Part shown: positions 38,707 through 48,359 of the stretch, piece by piece
Layout: each line of letters starts with the position of its first letter
How positions within the stretch are numbered: position 1 is the stretch's first letter
Source: Pseudomonas urmiensis
GTDB taxonomy: Bacteria; Pseudomonadota; Gammaproteobacteria; Pseudomonadales; Pseudomonadaceae
Direction: 5' to 3'
Assembly: GCF_014268815.2 (NCBI RefSeq)
Contig: NZ_JABWRE020000001.1
Span: 3,229,001 to 3,293,000 of the forward strand
DNA: 64,000 nucleotides
The notes under the pieces: model-generated
What the model was told of the DNA's origin: nothing
Databases searched by the model: none
What the model saw: only the letters and a program-made list of their open reading frames with translations
Translations under genes and position numbers: made by a program

Positions 38707-39037
38707 ATGCCCAAACAGCGATATGAAATTTCCGACACCGACTGGGAGCTGGGCGCGGATCTCTTCAACACGCCCCGCTGCGTGGGACGCCCGCGAGCCG
38801 ATGATCGACTCATGCTTAACGATGTGCTCTGGGTGCTCTGCTCAGGCGCAATCTGGCGAGATACTCGACAAACCCAAATACCAAGAGCGGAATGTCATCC
38901 AGCGTCTATTCAGCTGGCTGAAGGAGCACCGCCGCCTGGCAACGCGTTATTGCAAGCTCGCAACAGGTTATGCGGCCATGGTCACATTGGCCTGCTGCCG
39001 GCGGTGTTTACGACATCTCTTTTCGTACAGTGCTTAA
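38707..39037 (+). pseudogene. IS5-family transposase remnant (N- and C-terminal pieces)
   Basis: 38707-38860 reads MPKQRYEISDTDWELGADLF...LNDVLWVLCSGAIWRD, the start of an IS5-type DDE transposase. It then jumps frame into 'DKPKYQERNVIQRLFSWLKE' and 'HRRLATRYCKLATGYAAMV' to 39037, the end of the same protein. The central catalytic part is deleted. A middle piece of a related transposase lies inverted at 43435-43850. Confidence 0.85.
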
Positions 39038-39220
39038 CAGCCAGCCCCATAGATGCACCACCAGCACCGATTGCTTCTATCTAGGCCCGCCAGAGAGGTA
39101 TTTGTCAGGGCAGCGCCAGTTGTTGCCGTGATGGTCGGAGCAGCCAGTATCTACTCAACTCACCTCGGACGAGCGAGGCTGTCTCGCATTGAGAAGTAGG
39201 AGCTAAAAGCAAACCTCAAC

Positions 39221-39982
39221 TCACACGTGATTTTTCAGCAGGAACCAGCACATGTTGAGCGCAAATGATCGACCAAGACGGGTCATCTGATCCTCAGGGA
39301 TCCCAACGGGCCTATGAGCACCAGGACTCAGGAACCCAAACACCCCCGCCAACCCCTTCTCCCCCTCCACCGTTATCTCCCCATTGATGCGCAGATACGC
39401 AATCACCTCGCCCCATTTAGCAGGGCTGTAGGTTCCTTGGGCGCTGGGTCTGGCAGCAATGTCTCCTGCGACGTCGACAGCCAAGGTTTCGAGCGCCACG
39501 CGAGCATTAGTGAGGGCTGCGTTGTAATCCGGGGGCGTAGCCCGAAACGCAGCTGCGGAGTCATTAATCTTGGTTATGATTTCTTCACGCCTCGGCGCAC
39601 CACAAGCTCTCAAAGCTGCAATCAGATCATCCTCCACAGGTGTGTCAGACAGCGAAGGGTCTGTTTGGACAAGGGCTTTGCCGTCCACCCTGTAACCGTC
39701 CAGAACGAGACATTGTTTTAAATCCTGCTCACGCTCGTCAAAGCGATACTTCGGATTGACCCTGGAGCGAAGATCTCCAGCGGTGGCAATGACCTCAGCT
39801 AAAATTCGCATCACTGCTTCGCTGGAGCCGGATTGGAGCCCATTGAGAATACCAATGAGCAATTGACTAGGGTGCAGGCTTGTGTGGTTGATGCCGTGCT
39901 TGCCGAGCAAGACTGTCGTGTTCTGCGCAGGTTGTAGCTCCAAAAACTGAGCAAGCGAATGGAGCGTCCTTGATCCGATCAT
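39221..39982 (-). CDS. abortive-infection C-terminal domain-like protein
   Basis: 253 residues. The C-terminal ~100 residues, 'YNAALTNARVALETLAVDVA', 'YSPAKWGEVIAYLRINGEIT', 'FGFLSPGAHRPVG' and 'LGRSFALNMCWFLLKNHV', resemble the Abi_C domain of abortive-infection proteins. The N-terminal half is helical and unassigned. It stands alone on the minus strand between the transposase remnant and the SIR2-HerA pair. A defence role is inferred from domain and location. Confidence 0.62.
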   Translation of the reverse strand: MIGSRTLHSLAQFLELQPAQNTTVLLGKHGINHTSLHPSQLLIGILNGLQSGSSEAVMRILAEVIATAGDLRSRVNPKYRFDEREQDLKQCLVLDGYRVDGKALVQTDPSLSDTPVEDDLIAALRACGAPRREEIITKINDSAAAFRATPPDYNAALTNARVALETLAVDVAGDIAARPSAQGTYSPAKWGEVIAYLRINGEITVEGEKGLAGVFGFLSPGAHRPVGIPEDQMTRLGRSFALNMCWFLLKNHV

Positions 39983-40296
39983 TAAGCAGTTCCCCCTTTT
40001 GCAATAAGAAATCCACGCCCTGAGGGCCGATGCGAACAGACTCTACAAAATCGTCCCGTACCAGATCAACATCTAACCCTCACGATATACATGCTCGTGC
40101 GCTTCACACGCGGCATCAAACGCACGTTATCCGTAAAGCACGGTAGCTCTACAACCATACCCTTGACGTATTTGGCTTCATCTGGGTTGGACATGCCAGT
40201 CCTGATACATGCCCGTATCTTCTGCAAAGTGAGCCCTGGGCATGTTTGGCACCCGCGCGGGTATTACTCTCGCCCCACCTAAATATTTCAGTGGAG
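39983..40296. other. gap between Abi-like gene and herA, no gene seen
   Basis: 314 bp. Only short reading frames with no recognisable content. Confidence 0.4.
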
Positions 40297-42111
40297 CTAA
40301 ACCAAATCGTCGTACGCGAGAACATCGTCCTCTTCAGAGTTTTCTTGAGTGGCCCATAGCGTTTCCAAGTCAACATCATCACTCGCAGGCCTATATTTTT
40401 TTATCAGCGGCTCAACCTTCAAAATCATAGGTAGTTCAAATGCAGTGCCCGTCAGGACACAACACCCTTTAGCTAAGGTGGGGATCAACGCCTTCGAAGA
40501 AGAGTCTAATGTGCTGATTGTATTATCTAGCAGCATCAGGTCCCGCTCATTCACCAAACGATGAATAAAGAAATTATGGATTTGAGAGACAATGGTTGGA
40601 GAGATATCGGCAGGTCTCTGACTGGACAAAGTCAGGTAGACACCGTACTTCCTGCCTTCCTTAATAATTTCCTCAAATAACTCAAGCCTGTAGTCCTTCC
40701 ACATCTCGTGCTCGCGGGTTGATTGTTCCGAAAGGATGTTATGAGCCTCATCAATTATCAAATGCAGGGTTTTGGTAGGTGGACTACTCAAGCCTTCTGA
40801 CTCTTTGTGATTCTCATAGAAGTTCTTGGCAATCAGCATTGGCAGTATTTTTTTTACGTCATTTTTGCATTTTTTTAGTGAGATGACGTGCAGTAGATAT
40901 GGCGGTAGCGGGACATCGACGACCTCAAGTACGTTGCGCAGCCCGGAAATAGATGATCTTGCACGAGCAAGCACAGGCTGAATGTGATCATACTGTGCAT
41001 AACCCAGCACGACATCCCGGCACAACTGCAAGTAACAGCGTAACATTAGTTCATCGAACTTATCCAAATCATCGAGCTTTGCGTGCTGACTGAGAAATGG
41101 TCTCAAGAACGAATTAAAGCTTTTGCCATCCGAATCATAAAAATGCCCCTCAGCTGCTTTAAATGATTTATTATAAGAGTTGTACTTAACCTCCGCCAAG
41201 TGCTTTTCCAATGCCGGTGAGCCTATGACCCGAGCTATTTCTCGCGTTAATTCAAGCCCTTCTGGCTTAGGTTCACTTGCGGCAAAAACGCGCTCAAAGG
41301 TTTTGACCAGGTAGGTATGCAGTGGAATATCTTTAAACTTTTCTCGCCCCGTGAGCACGCGCCTAAGGAAAGGGGCTTGGGTATTTGCCGTAGCTTGAAA
41401 TAGCAGGCTCAGTGTATCAGCATCCCAGAAATGACTGCTTTCCAACATGAATTTCTGACCACCCTTCCGAGAGTCAAGAACAGTCACACCCTTATCAAAC
41501 CCCGAGTGTATCTGACCTTCGGCATACTCACCATTAAAGTCGATTATTACAAATTTACTCTTTCCTCTCAGCCCCTGCACCTTCTCTCTGAATAGCGTAG
41601 TGTACAGCTTAGCAAGGGTATTGGACTTCCCACTGCCCGTATTACCAAATATCCCGAGATGGCTATTAAAGAGCTTCGTCCAGGGGAGGCTGATTGAGAC
41701 ATTCTCCTTCAGCATCGTGCCAATAATAAATTTCGAACCCTGTTCTGCGCCGTATATTTTCCCAACTATATCTTCGCTTAGCAGGGATGCCCGATCCCTA
41801 ATCATCGGCATGTACTTCACGCCTTCGTTAAAATTTCCGTCAATCAAGTAGCCTATTGGTCTCACGTCCACCTTTCGTATGTAGGTGGTCTTCTCGGCCT
41901 GCTCATCCAATCTACGCTCATCGAGGTATTCACCTTCAACCAAGCACACGATGTCAATAAAACCACGCTGGATTAGCAAGTGCTCTCTCAACGATACACC
42001 GCGATACTTAACGCCATCGTGAAATATCGTTTCTTGGTTAGAATCCTCAAAAATGCGTAAGGAGATTTTCACACCGCTTACAGCGATGACTTCGCCAATT
42101 GGGATTGCCAT
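40297..42111 (-). CDS. HerA-like ATPase of a SIR2-HerA pair
   Basis: 604 residues. N-terminal HAS-barrel-like part (about 1-100: 'IGEVIAVSGVKISLRIFED'), Walker A 'LGIFGNTGSGKSNTLAKLYT', 'KFVIIDFNGEYAEGQIHSGF', Walker B 'LHLIIDEAHNIL' and sensor/arginine-finger region 'YLTLSSQRPADISPTIVSQI', all typical of HerA/FtsK hexameric translocases. Its ATG shares one base with the SIR2 stop (TGATG), so the two are coupled. In known SIR2-HerA systems the ATPase hexamer assembles with SIR2 and controls its NADase and/or nuclease activity. Confidence 0.92.
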   Translation of the reverse strand: MAIPIGEVIAVSGVKISLRIFEDSNQETIFHDGVKYRGVSLREHLLIQRGFIDIVCLVEGEYLDERRLDEQAEKTTYIRKVDVRPIGYLIDGNFNEGVKYMPMIRDRASLLSEDIVGKIYGAEQGSKFIIGTMLKENVSISLPWTKLFNSHLGIFGNTGSGKSNTLAKLYTTLFREKVQGLRGKSKFVIIDFNGEYAEGQIHSGFDKGVTVLDSRKGGQKFMLESSHFWDADTLSLLFQATANTQAPFLRRVLTGREKFKDIPLHTYLVKTFERVFAASEPKPEGLELTREIARVIGSPALEKHLAEVKYNSYNKSFKAAEGHFYDSDGKSFNSFLRPFLSQHAKLDDLDKFDELMLRCYLQLCRDVVLGYAQYDHIQPVLARARSSISGLRNVLEVVDVPLPPYLLHVISLKKCKNDVKKILPMLIAKNFYENHKESEGLSSPPTKTLHLIIDEAHNILSEQSTREHEMWKDYRLELFEEIIKEGRKYGVYLTLSSQRPADISPTIVSQIHNFFIHRLVNERDLMLLDNTISTLDSSSKALIPTLAKGCCVLTGTAFELPMILKVEPLIKKYRPASDDVDLETLWATQENSEEDDVLAYDDLV

Positions 42112-43241
42112 CAGAAAACCTCCGAGGGCATGTATGCCTCCGGCTTGAGCGAAAGGACATATTTATTAAAATTGGTAAAATTTAAGACTGCATTCTCTGG
42201 CGGGCCTATAACCTTCACGTTTCGCCAGGGGCTAAAGACCTCCGTCATTTTTTTTGCCGCACGTGAGCTGTATCCACATATGAATGTCTGGAGCTTGGGG
42301 TTCGCCAGTGAGCGCTGCACAAGCTTCAAAATGTGCTCATCCGCAAAGGAAAACCCGAAGGTTATAAGAATCGAGTTGGGCCGCTCAAGCTCGTAGCTGA
42401 GCAACCTAAGCATTTGATAGTAATGCTCTTCAAATACGGTTTCGTGAAATTTCCACTTTGTGGGGTTTACGATTGGAAGCTTATTGTATTCTCGCCAAAA
42501 TCTGTCGATCTGCGTACGATTGAAAATCACCGAAGGTATACGGCTGGTTACCGCCCCTTCGGTTTGCAAGTACTGTGAAAATTTCGCAATCTTTCCAACG
42601 GTACGGGGATTGAGAATATGTTTGAAATCGTCACGATACCTGACCTCGATACCATCTCCGCTCTTCTCCCAATAGACCGAACCATGGAGATGGACTATAT
42701 TAAGCTGCGGAACGCCATAGGCAGCACGCTCAAACACGCCTGTCTGGCATTGAAACGTATTGAAATTTCTGGCGTGCAGGTGCTTTTTGTAAAATCCTGA
42801 AGTGCCATCATTCACGACAAATTCGTGTGCACCTCTGACCAGCAGACGGTCGGCCGCGTGTGCCAAGCATCCATCATAATTAGTCGTAAAAATGTTAACC
42901 TTGCGATTAATATCTTTACGTCTATCGAGAAAACCTAACAATGTACGCAAAAACTTTTCATAGTTATCGAGATTTTCAATTCCCTCTTCAGAGCTGACGG
43001 CAGCAGGTGAAAACTTTTGCACTGGGTGAATGCACGTATTGTAATAGTGCATAAATAGCGCAGTCTGCTTTTCAGGCCAAGTTGCGAATTTAGTGGCAAG
43101 GGTCTCAATCGTTTCCCAGTTCCCCACAGCATCCTTGACTTGCAAACTCAAAGTGGGAAACAGGTCCGCTGAGGCTCCGGAACCAATTAGGATATTAATG
43201 TTCTTATTATATATATCGACCGCTTCAATTGGCTCAAACAT
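42111..43241 (-). CDS. SIR2-family NADase of a SIR2-HerA pair
   Basis: 376 residues. 'NINILIGSGASADLFPTLSL' is the N-terminal Rossmann glycine motif, 'KVNIFTTNYDGCLAHAAD' carries the conserved N and D, 'LNIVHLHGSVYW' the catalytic-type histidine, and 'NSILITFGFSFADEHILKLV' the late nucleotide motif. The ribosome site AGG lies 8 bp before the ATG. Together with the coupled HerA gene it forms the known two-gene antiphage SIR2-HerA arrangement, which depletes NAD on infection. Activity here is inferred. Confidence 0.9.
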   Translation of the reverse strand: MFEPIEAVDIYNKNINILIGSGASADLFPTLSLQVKDAVGNWETIETLATKFATWPEKQTALFMHYYNTCIHPVQKFSPAAVSSEEGIENLDNYEKFLRTLLGFLDRRKDINRKVNIFTTNYDGCLAHAADRLLVRGAHEFVVNDGTSGFYKKHLHARNFNTFQCQTGVFERAAYGVPQLNIVHLHGSVYWEKSGDGIEVRYRDDFKHILNPRTVGKIAKFSQYLQTEGAVTSRIPSVIFNRTQIDRFWREYNKLPIVNPTKWKFHETVFEEHYYQMLRLLSYELERPNSILITFGFSFADEHILKLVQRSLANPKLQTFICGYSSRAAKKMTEVFSPWRNVKVIGPPENAVLNFTNFNKYVLSLKPEAYMPSEVF

Positions 43242-43434
43242 GCGCCCTACCTGTCCTTAGTCCTAGTTCTTTCTCTCATGCGTCCAGCACGGTGCTGCAA
43301 CTACCCTCGCCCCTCTAGACTGAACGCCACTATTTTGCCACCACGCAGCCCACTCTCACAGGTCAACCATGGCAGGCGCAAACGTATTTGGCAAAGCCAT
43401 CACGCCTAGCAACCCAAGCGGGTAGCATAAGTAC

Positions 43435-43850
43435 CTACCGGGACCGTGATACCGTATCTGGACGACCCCGCTGACTGGGGATGCTGACGTCATCCAGTTG
43501 AGGCTCGGCATAGCTGATGTTGCTGGCTCGACCGCCAGAAAGGAGGAAACGTAAAGGCATGCCGTTGGCGTCAAAGAGAATATGGATCTTGGTAGTCAAG
43601 CCTTCGCGGCTGCGGCCTAGCGCATGGTCAGCAAGTTTATCAGCCCCCCTTTTTTTCCGGTGCCTGCTGAGGCTCGGGTGGCACATATTGCGGTTGAGTC
43701 GATCATCCAGGTTTGCACATCGATCAAGCCTTGCTCATTTAAGCTCAAGTGCAAGCGTTTGAACTTCTGATCGAATCCCCCCTGGTTTCGCCAGCCCCGA
43801 AACCGTTGATACACCGTTGACCACGGATCGAGGCGTTCCGGCATATCTCG
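43435..43850 (-). pseudogene. IS5-family transposase remnant (central piece)
   Basis: Minus-strand frames read MPERLDPWSTVYQRFRGWRN, 'LIDVQTWMIDSTAICATRAS' and, after a frameshift near 43650, 'ALGRSREGLTTKIHILFDAN' and 'LPLRFLLSGGRASNISYAEP'-type sequence (actual start GMPLRF). This is the middle of an IS5-type transposase with the first catalytic aspartate in 'MIDST'. It begins at the point (WRD-M) where the remnant at 38707 breaks off, but on the opposite strand. Confidence 0.82.
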
Positions 43851-43859
43851 CCACGTTGC

Positions 43860-44277
43860 ACCTGCTTCGACAGCAGATCGCGATCGTCAATGCGATCAAA
43901 CGCCGCTTCGAAAGCTCACTTTTTGAGATCAAGCAACTCGTACAGGCTGACGTCCTCGACGACGAGCTGGATAGCGTGAGAGGCCTGCTGAAAAATGGCT
44001 ACACACGCGCTGCCGGCGCTGTAGCCGGGGTCGTTCTGGAAGGCCACCTCAAAGAACTAGCGGCAAGCACAACCTGCCTAAAACAGCAAAAACTATCAAT
44101 CCAATTAATATCGCGCTGAAGGTCGCAGATGTGATTGATCTTGCTCAATCCAGCCATATCGATTTCCTCGGAGACATCAGGAATAAGTGTGGACATAAGA
44201 GCACTGCCGAACCTACACCTGCCGAAGTGGAAGACCTGATCACTGGGGTAGATAAGGTGATCAAAACGATTTTCTAG
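43860..44277 (+). pseudogene. HEPN-like gene, truncated and frameshifted
   Basis: The frame from about 43860 reads 'LLRQQIAIVNAIKRRFESSL', 'DSVRGLLKNGYTRAAGAVAG' and 'VVLEGHLKELAAS'. Near 44080 a one-base shift moves the coding to 'IDFLGDIRNKCGHKSTAEPT' and 'DLITGVDKVIKTIF' with stop at 44277. Homologous proteins end this way, with an RN-x3-H HEPN-type motif. The 5' end is cut by the transposase remnant. It is a dead gene. Confidence 0.7.
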
Positions 44278-44776
44278 CGCCGTACAGGCGCACTATTGAG
44301 AAAGGTCGCAGCGAAGGTAGCCTGAAGCACCTAGGCGAAACGTAATGCCTCGTCTCGTCTCGGCGCTTATCTGGAGCGGCGGGTTGCGCAGAGCCTTCTA
44401 CAGAAGGACGTGTTCAACGCTTGCGTGACCTGGTATACGCGCCCACCTCAGACCCTCCCGGCGTGGATCATGATGAATGATATGAAGGGAAAGTTCGCCA
44501 AGGTAAGGCTGAACGAGGCATGGGTGGCCGGTGCCTGTAACTAAGTGCTACCAGTCACTTGATGATTTTAGTTGTTTTCGAACTCAAATAGGCAAGCGCC
44601 AATAGATCAACCGCAAAAAAATCATCTGGGAAGACTTAGGCTAATTTACAAAAAAATGATTGAGAATCCAACGGCGCTCGCATACTAATCAGGATGCAAA
44701 ACGACGCCGCCCCACCAAATAGACATCAGCCCATTGCCACCTAAATTGCAATTAGCGATCTGCAAATGGGCTGTTG
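44278..44776. other. gap, possible coding debris
   Basis: About 500 bp. 44430-44545 reads 'PQTLPAWIMMNDMKGKFAKV' and 'RLNEAWVAGACN' before a stop, which looks like the end of a lost gene. Nothing else is recognisable. Confidence 0.4.
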
Positions 44777-45076
44777 TTAAATCCGGGTAGTGGAGACAAT
44801 CGTTACATACCTGTATTTTTTGGCGTATTTCTTCCGAGCTTCCATTTCAGCTACGAGAGCGCTCAACACGGACGACTCGTAATGCACCACCTGGTAATCA
44901 CCTTCGTAGACATTTGTGACATGTAGCTCTACACGGAGCTTGGACGAGTAACCCACAGTCGCTTTTTGCTTGGGTGCTGGACCACTCACCACTAGTGACT
45001 CTGCCCTCTCGCTAACGTTAGCGGAGCCACCGAAGAGCGCACGACGCATCTCTTCCTCAAGAGAATCAGTGCTCAT
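44777..45076 (-). CDS. small conserved-looking protein of unknown function
   Basis: 99 residues beginning MSTDSLEEEMRRALFGGSAN. A good GAGGT ribosome site lies 9 nt upstream of the ATG. A short acidic helix is followed by a beta-rich part ('KLRVELHVTNVYEGDYQVVH') and a basic helix ('MEARKKYAKKYRYVTIVS'). No family is named. Confidence 0.6.
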   Translation of the reverse strand: MSTDSLEEEMRRALFGGSANVSERAESLVVSGPAPKQKATVGYSSKLRVELHVTNVYEGDYQVVHYESSVLSALVAEMEARKKYAKKYRYVTIVSTTRI

Positions 45077-45163
45077 TTGAGACCTCTTTTTTATTGCGTA
45101 ATCTGGTGCGGTGAAGCCATATTAGCGGTGTAGCACCGGGGGGCTGGGATCGACTGGAGATAT

Positions 45164-45194
45164 CGCTCGCGATGGCTCGCGAATGAACCCAAGG
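45164..45194. repeat. hairpin + AATGAACCCA motif, copy A
   Basis: CGCTCGCGATGGCTCGCG can fold into a hairpin and is followed by AATGAACCCAAGG. Copies B (45315-45343) and C (57725-57754) have different stems but the same trailing motif. Confidence 0.45.
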
Positions 45195-45314
45195 TAGGAT
45201 TTGCTTTTTCAGGACCTGGGGCAACCTCGGAACACAGGCTGACGAAAGACAGCCTGCCGGCTAGTAAGCAATTTTTTCGCGCGCACGCGCTCTTCTTTGA
45301 AATCAAAAAAGCTA

Positions 45315-45343
45315 TACCCCGGCTAACGCCGGGAATGAACCCA
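45315..45343. repeat. hairpin + AATGAACCCA motif, copy B
   Basis: CCCCGGCTAACGCCGGG hairpin followed by AATGAACCCA. Confidence 0.45.
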
Positions 45344-46141
45344 GCAGAGGATTCAGTCCTGCTCCTCCAGCGGAAGCGGAGCTAAAGTCAAGTGCATTAT
45401 ATAGAATCTGTCAAGTTAAATCAATGAAAAATAAGGTTTTTTTATGGCACCTCACCCCTCACTGCTTTTGCTTTCTTTGCTTTGTGAAAAAGAAAGGCAA
45501 GGGTCAAATATGATCCTGTAACGCGCTGAGACACCCATATTTTCAACTCAATGGTCGTGGCACCCCTACCCCCCAAGGGGTCATAGGCAATCACGCTTAA
45601 AACGCAATTCATGAGCTTTGGCCGGTATTCCCACAGGTGTACGCTAGGAGATGACCACACCGCTGGGGCCATCCTGCGAGCCTGGCGAGCAGCTCCAGCC
45701 TATCACCCGTGACACGACCAAAACCACGCCTGAAGCCCTTATAGCCTTGCCCAAAACCTCATTTGGTAGGGCATTCTAAAGGCAGGGAGAGCAGCCTCCT
45801 GCCGAGTGCGCCACTAACCTAGTGCATCAGCGACACAAGCCACGGTTTTGCCTCCTCTCAAAAAGTCAGCTTGTGCGACTAACGTGCCTTTGTGGCCCGA
45901 TGACTGCTCGCTGTGAGTGGAACAGTCATCGGGCCGCAAAACCTCCACGCGAACGACAAGGTTCAAAAGTCATGACTGAAACGACCGCCGTCATATCTAT
46001 GAGCCCCTTAATGTAAGCCAGCCCAGTATCTAGGAATTTACATCTCACATAGCAAAAAATGGACATTGTGATTTTTGCTAACTCGTTGTTTTTCCTAATT
46101 CAGCATGTCCATCCACCCCCTTTACACCTACCAATACAAAA
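45344..46141. other. gap with long inverted repeat, no gene seen
   Basis: About 800 bp without a believable gene. It holds an AT-rich stretch (45390-45450) and a perfect 13-bp inverted repeat at 45894-45935. Confidence 0.45.
45894..45935. repeat. perfect 13-bp inverted repeat
   Basis: GGCCCGATGACTG and CAGTCATCGGGCC face each other around 16 nt. There is no T-run, so it is not an obvious terminator. It could be a transposon end pair or a binding site. Confidence 0.6.
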
Positions 46142-47464
46142 CTAATATTTAGCATATTCAGGAAATGCAAACAACTCTCTACTTCTTGCACGTTCGAGCC
46201 AATGCAATGCTCTTTCGACGCCATATCGCGCGATAATCTCCTCAGCCAGATCAACACACCCGAGGGCAAAAAGTGACATCACGATGTTATCCAGCGCATT
46301 AGTCTTATTAAATATGTGAAAAAAGCTCTTTTTAACCTGTTCCTCGCCCCAACGAAAATAAGCCTGGCTTTCGGAGAGTTCTGACTCATACAACCTGCCA
46401 TAATACTCAACATACTCTTTGTCTCGCGCAAAATAGAACAAGGTATGAATTCCTGCAAGAAACTCTGCTGAGATCACCTTCGAAAAATGAATCCAAACAT
46501 TCTTCCCCGACTCTACCCGCTGAATCATTTCCTGAATTAGCTGCTTCGTATCCGCCTCTGAAAATCTAAAAACTTCTTCACCTTCAGGCTCACGCTGTAT
46601 ATCAGGATTCTCTGGGACCCAATAATCAAAAAACTCTAACAACTGCTCACGAACAAGCCCCTTTAGTGGAAGAGGAGCACCAATGAGCGAGCTTAGATAA
46701 TAGTGCGACTTTATTTTGTCAATAGCCCTTGAAAGCTCTCTACTGCCAACATCATATTTATCCATCAAGCTACGCTTTACGGCGCCAAACTCTGGATTCG
46801 ACCAAGTCGCTATAGCTGGCAACTCCAAGGCCAATCCATACAACATCGGGCGAGAAAAACTCAATGTAAATGTGCCTTGGAAGTATTCTTCTCGAAGCCA
46901 AACGTTTAGGCTATGAAGTAAATCGAGACCCTTTTCAAGCTCAGCAAATTTTATTTTTAGGCGGCAGAAATTTATACTAGCGACATCTGTTAGGTGCTTC
47001 TGATTATCGTTGCTTTCTGGGTATCTAAAGACTTGCCCAGTTGCATCAACCTCTGCAATATCACTGATGGTTGAATCAATTTTATCATTTATTTCTGTGT
47101 ACCGCTTATCTAGCGCTTCCGACTCACGCTTAAAGAAGCTCCAAATATTCCCAATATCATGGGAACCTACCAAGTCAAACTTGAGAGCCTGCCCTTTTGC
47201 AGTGGAGACATGAGCCAGCTCCTCAATAGCTCCTTTCAACCTCAACTCGACTGAATGACGCATATTAAAGCAAACAGGATAGACGAAGTCATCTACACTA
47301 AAATCGTATCCACGACCTGCAATCACTTGATCAATCAAAACATTTGCAGCTTTTGAAAAACCCTTCGCATAATCGTAGTAACCAGGGCTTCCATTATTCC
47401 CTACACAGGCATTTGCCCAACCAGGATCAGCACCACAAAAAGTTGCATTCTTATAAGCCCGCAT
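46142..47464 (-). CDS. 440-residue protein of unknown function
   Basis: Begins MRAYKNATFCGADPGWANAC. It is mostly helical. 'VCFNMRHSVELRLKGAIEEL' followed by 'GSHDIGNIWSFFKRESEALD' resembles the helical core of HEPN-related proteins with an H-D pair, but no clear R-x4-6-H motif is seen. The C-terminus is repeat-like helical (about 330-440). Coding is AT-rich relative to the core. It stands alone, possibly a one-gene defence system; the function is not assigned. Confidence 0.72.
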   Translation of the reverse strand: MRAYKNATFCGADPGWANACVGNNGSPGYYDYAKGFSKAANVLIDQVIAGRGYDFSVDDFVYPVCFNMRHSVELRLKGAIEELAHVSTAKGQALKFDLVGSHDIGNIWSFFKRESEALDKRYTEINDKIDSTISDIAEVDATGQVFRYPESNDNQKHLTDVASINFCRLKIKFAELEKGLDLLHSLNVWLREEYFQGTFTLSFSRPMLYGLALELPAIATWSNPEFGAVKRSLMDKYDVGSRELSRAIDKIKSHYYLSSLIGAPLPLKGLVREQLLEFFDYWVPENPDIQREPEGEEVFRFSEADTKQLIQEMIQRVESGKNVWIHFSKVISAEFLAGIHTLFYFARDKEYVEYYGRLYESELSESQAYFRWGEEQVKKSFFHIFNKTNALDNIVMSLFALGCVDLAEEIIARYGVERALHWLERARSRELFAFPEYAKY

Positions 47465-47572
47465 TATAGCCCCAAATAACTAACAAATCTTACCACGTGT
47501 AATGGAATGGATAGCTCTACCACACGCAGGGCAGTTACCGGGCGATGACTCTCCCGGATTCCCCAGCGTGCC

Positions 47573-47785
47573 TCATTCTACGTTTGCGGACCGTCCAATT
47601 CCCATAGCGATCATCCCAAAATAGTAATTCACTCTCTGACGCAGTATCCGTGCAAATGGAGGGACCTCTCCCTCAGCTTTCACTAGAAGGTGATTCTTCA
47701 GGTCCTCTGACCAGTCATACTCGCCCTGAGGAGAGTTACAAACATCCTGGAGGAAACTGAGGATGAATTCGACCTGACCATGCAT
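47573..47785 (-). pseudogene. 3' end of a lost gene
   Basis: MHGQVEFILSFLQDVCNSPQ, 'YDWSEDLKNHLLVKAEGEVP' and 'FARILRQRVNYYFGMIAMGI' look like genuine protein, but homology stops at about 47785, where an unrelated SDR fragment begins on the other strand. It is a truncated remnant and the family is unknown. Confidence 0.45.
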
Positions 47786-47794
47786 ATAAACGTA

Positions 47795-47990
47795 AAAGAT
47801 GGATGGCACGGCTCCAAGTATGCGATTGCGCGGATGATGAGGCAGCAAGCCTCTGCGGGGCGTCCGCGAGGCCGAATCATCAATATTGCGTCTATCAGAG
47901 GTCTGGTTGGGATAGCGCAGCAGCCTGCTTATTGCGCGTCGAAAGGCTCGGTTGTGAACCTCACCCGCCAGCTTGCTGTGGGCTTCGGCC
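47795..47990 (+). pseudogene. short-chain dehydrogenase fragment
   Basis: 'GRIINIASIRGLVGIAQQPA', 'YCASKGSVVNLTRQLAVGFG' is the core of an SDR oxidoreductase with the active-site Tyr-x3-Lys (YCASK) and its serine. Neither the NAD-binding N-terminus nor the C-terminus is present, so it is a scrap of a metabolic gene carried in the island. Confidence 0.8.
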
Positions 47991-48359
47991 GCACGAACCG
48001 CCACCACGCATGGTGGTTCGTGTGGCAGGGGGCTTTTTCTTTAGAAATGCCAGGCGGATGATCTGATAAAATTCATCACGCAATCTCAATGCTAGCCAAA
48101 TGCGCTCACGATTAGAGCTGCCTCTGCGAAAGGCAGCTTTGGGTCAATAACAGCCATTCCCGACAGGCCGCTAACGATCCAGAGCTGCCCTTCGGTGAGC
48201 GCAGCACTCGGCCAAAAGCGATCGCTCACTTAAGACGGCTTTCGATCTCAAACGGCCTCTGACGATTGGTTAAGGCACTGATTTTAGCTTGTCCATGTGA
48301 GCGAAGCGAACGATGTCAATCATTTGTTAGGCCGTGAAGGCGCGAGAGACGAATGACAC
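47991..48359. other. gap, no gene seen
   Basis: About 370 bp downstream of the SDR scrap with no recognisable frame. Confidence 0.4.

Noticed and set aside
45091..45306. 71-codon minus-strand frame near the hairpin repeats
   Set aside because: No ribosome site and no recognisable protein features, and it overlaps hairpin copy A.
47573..48007. A single 144-codon minus-strand gene
   Set aside because: Its upstream half is the antisense of an SDR fragment on the plus strand; only the last ~70 codons could be genuine, so it is listed as a remnant.
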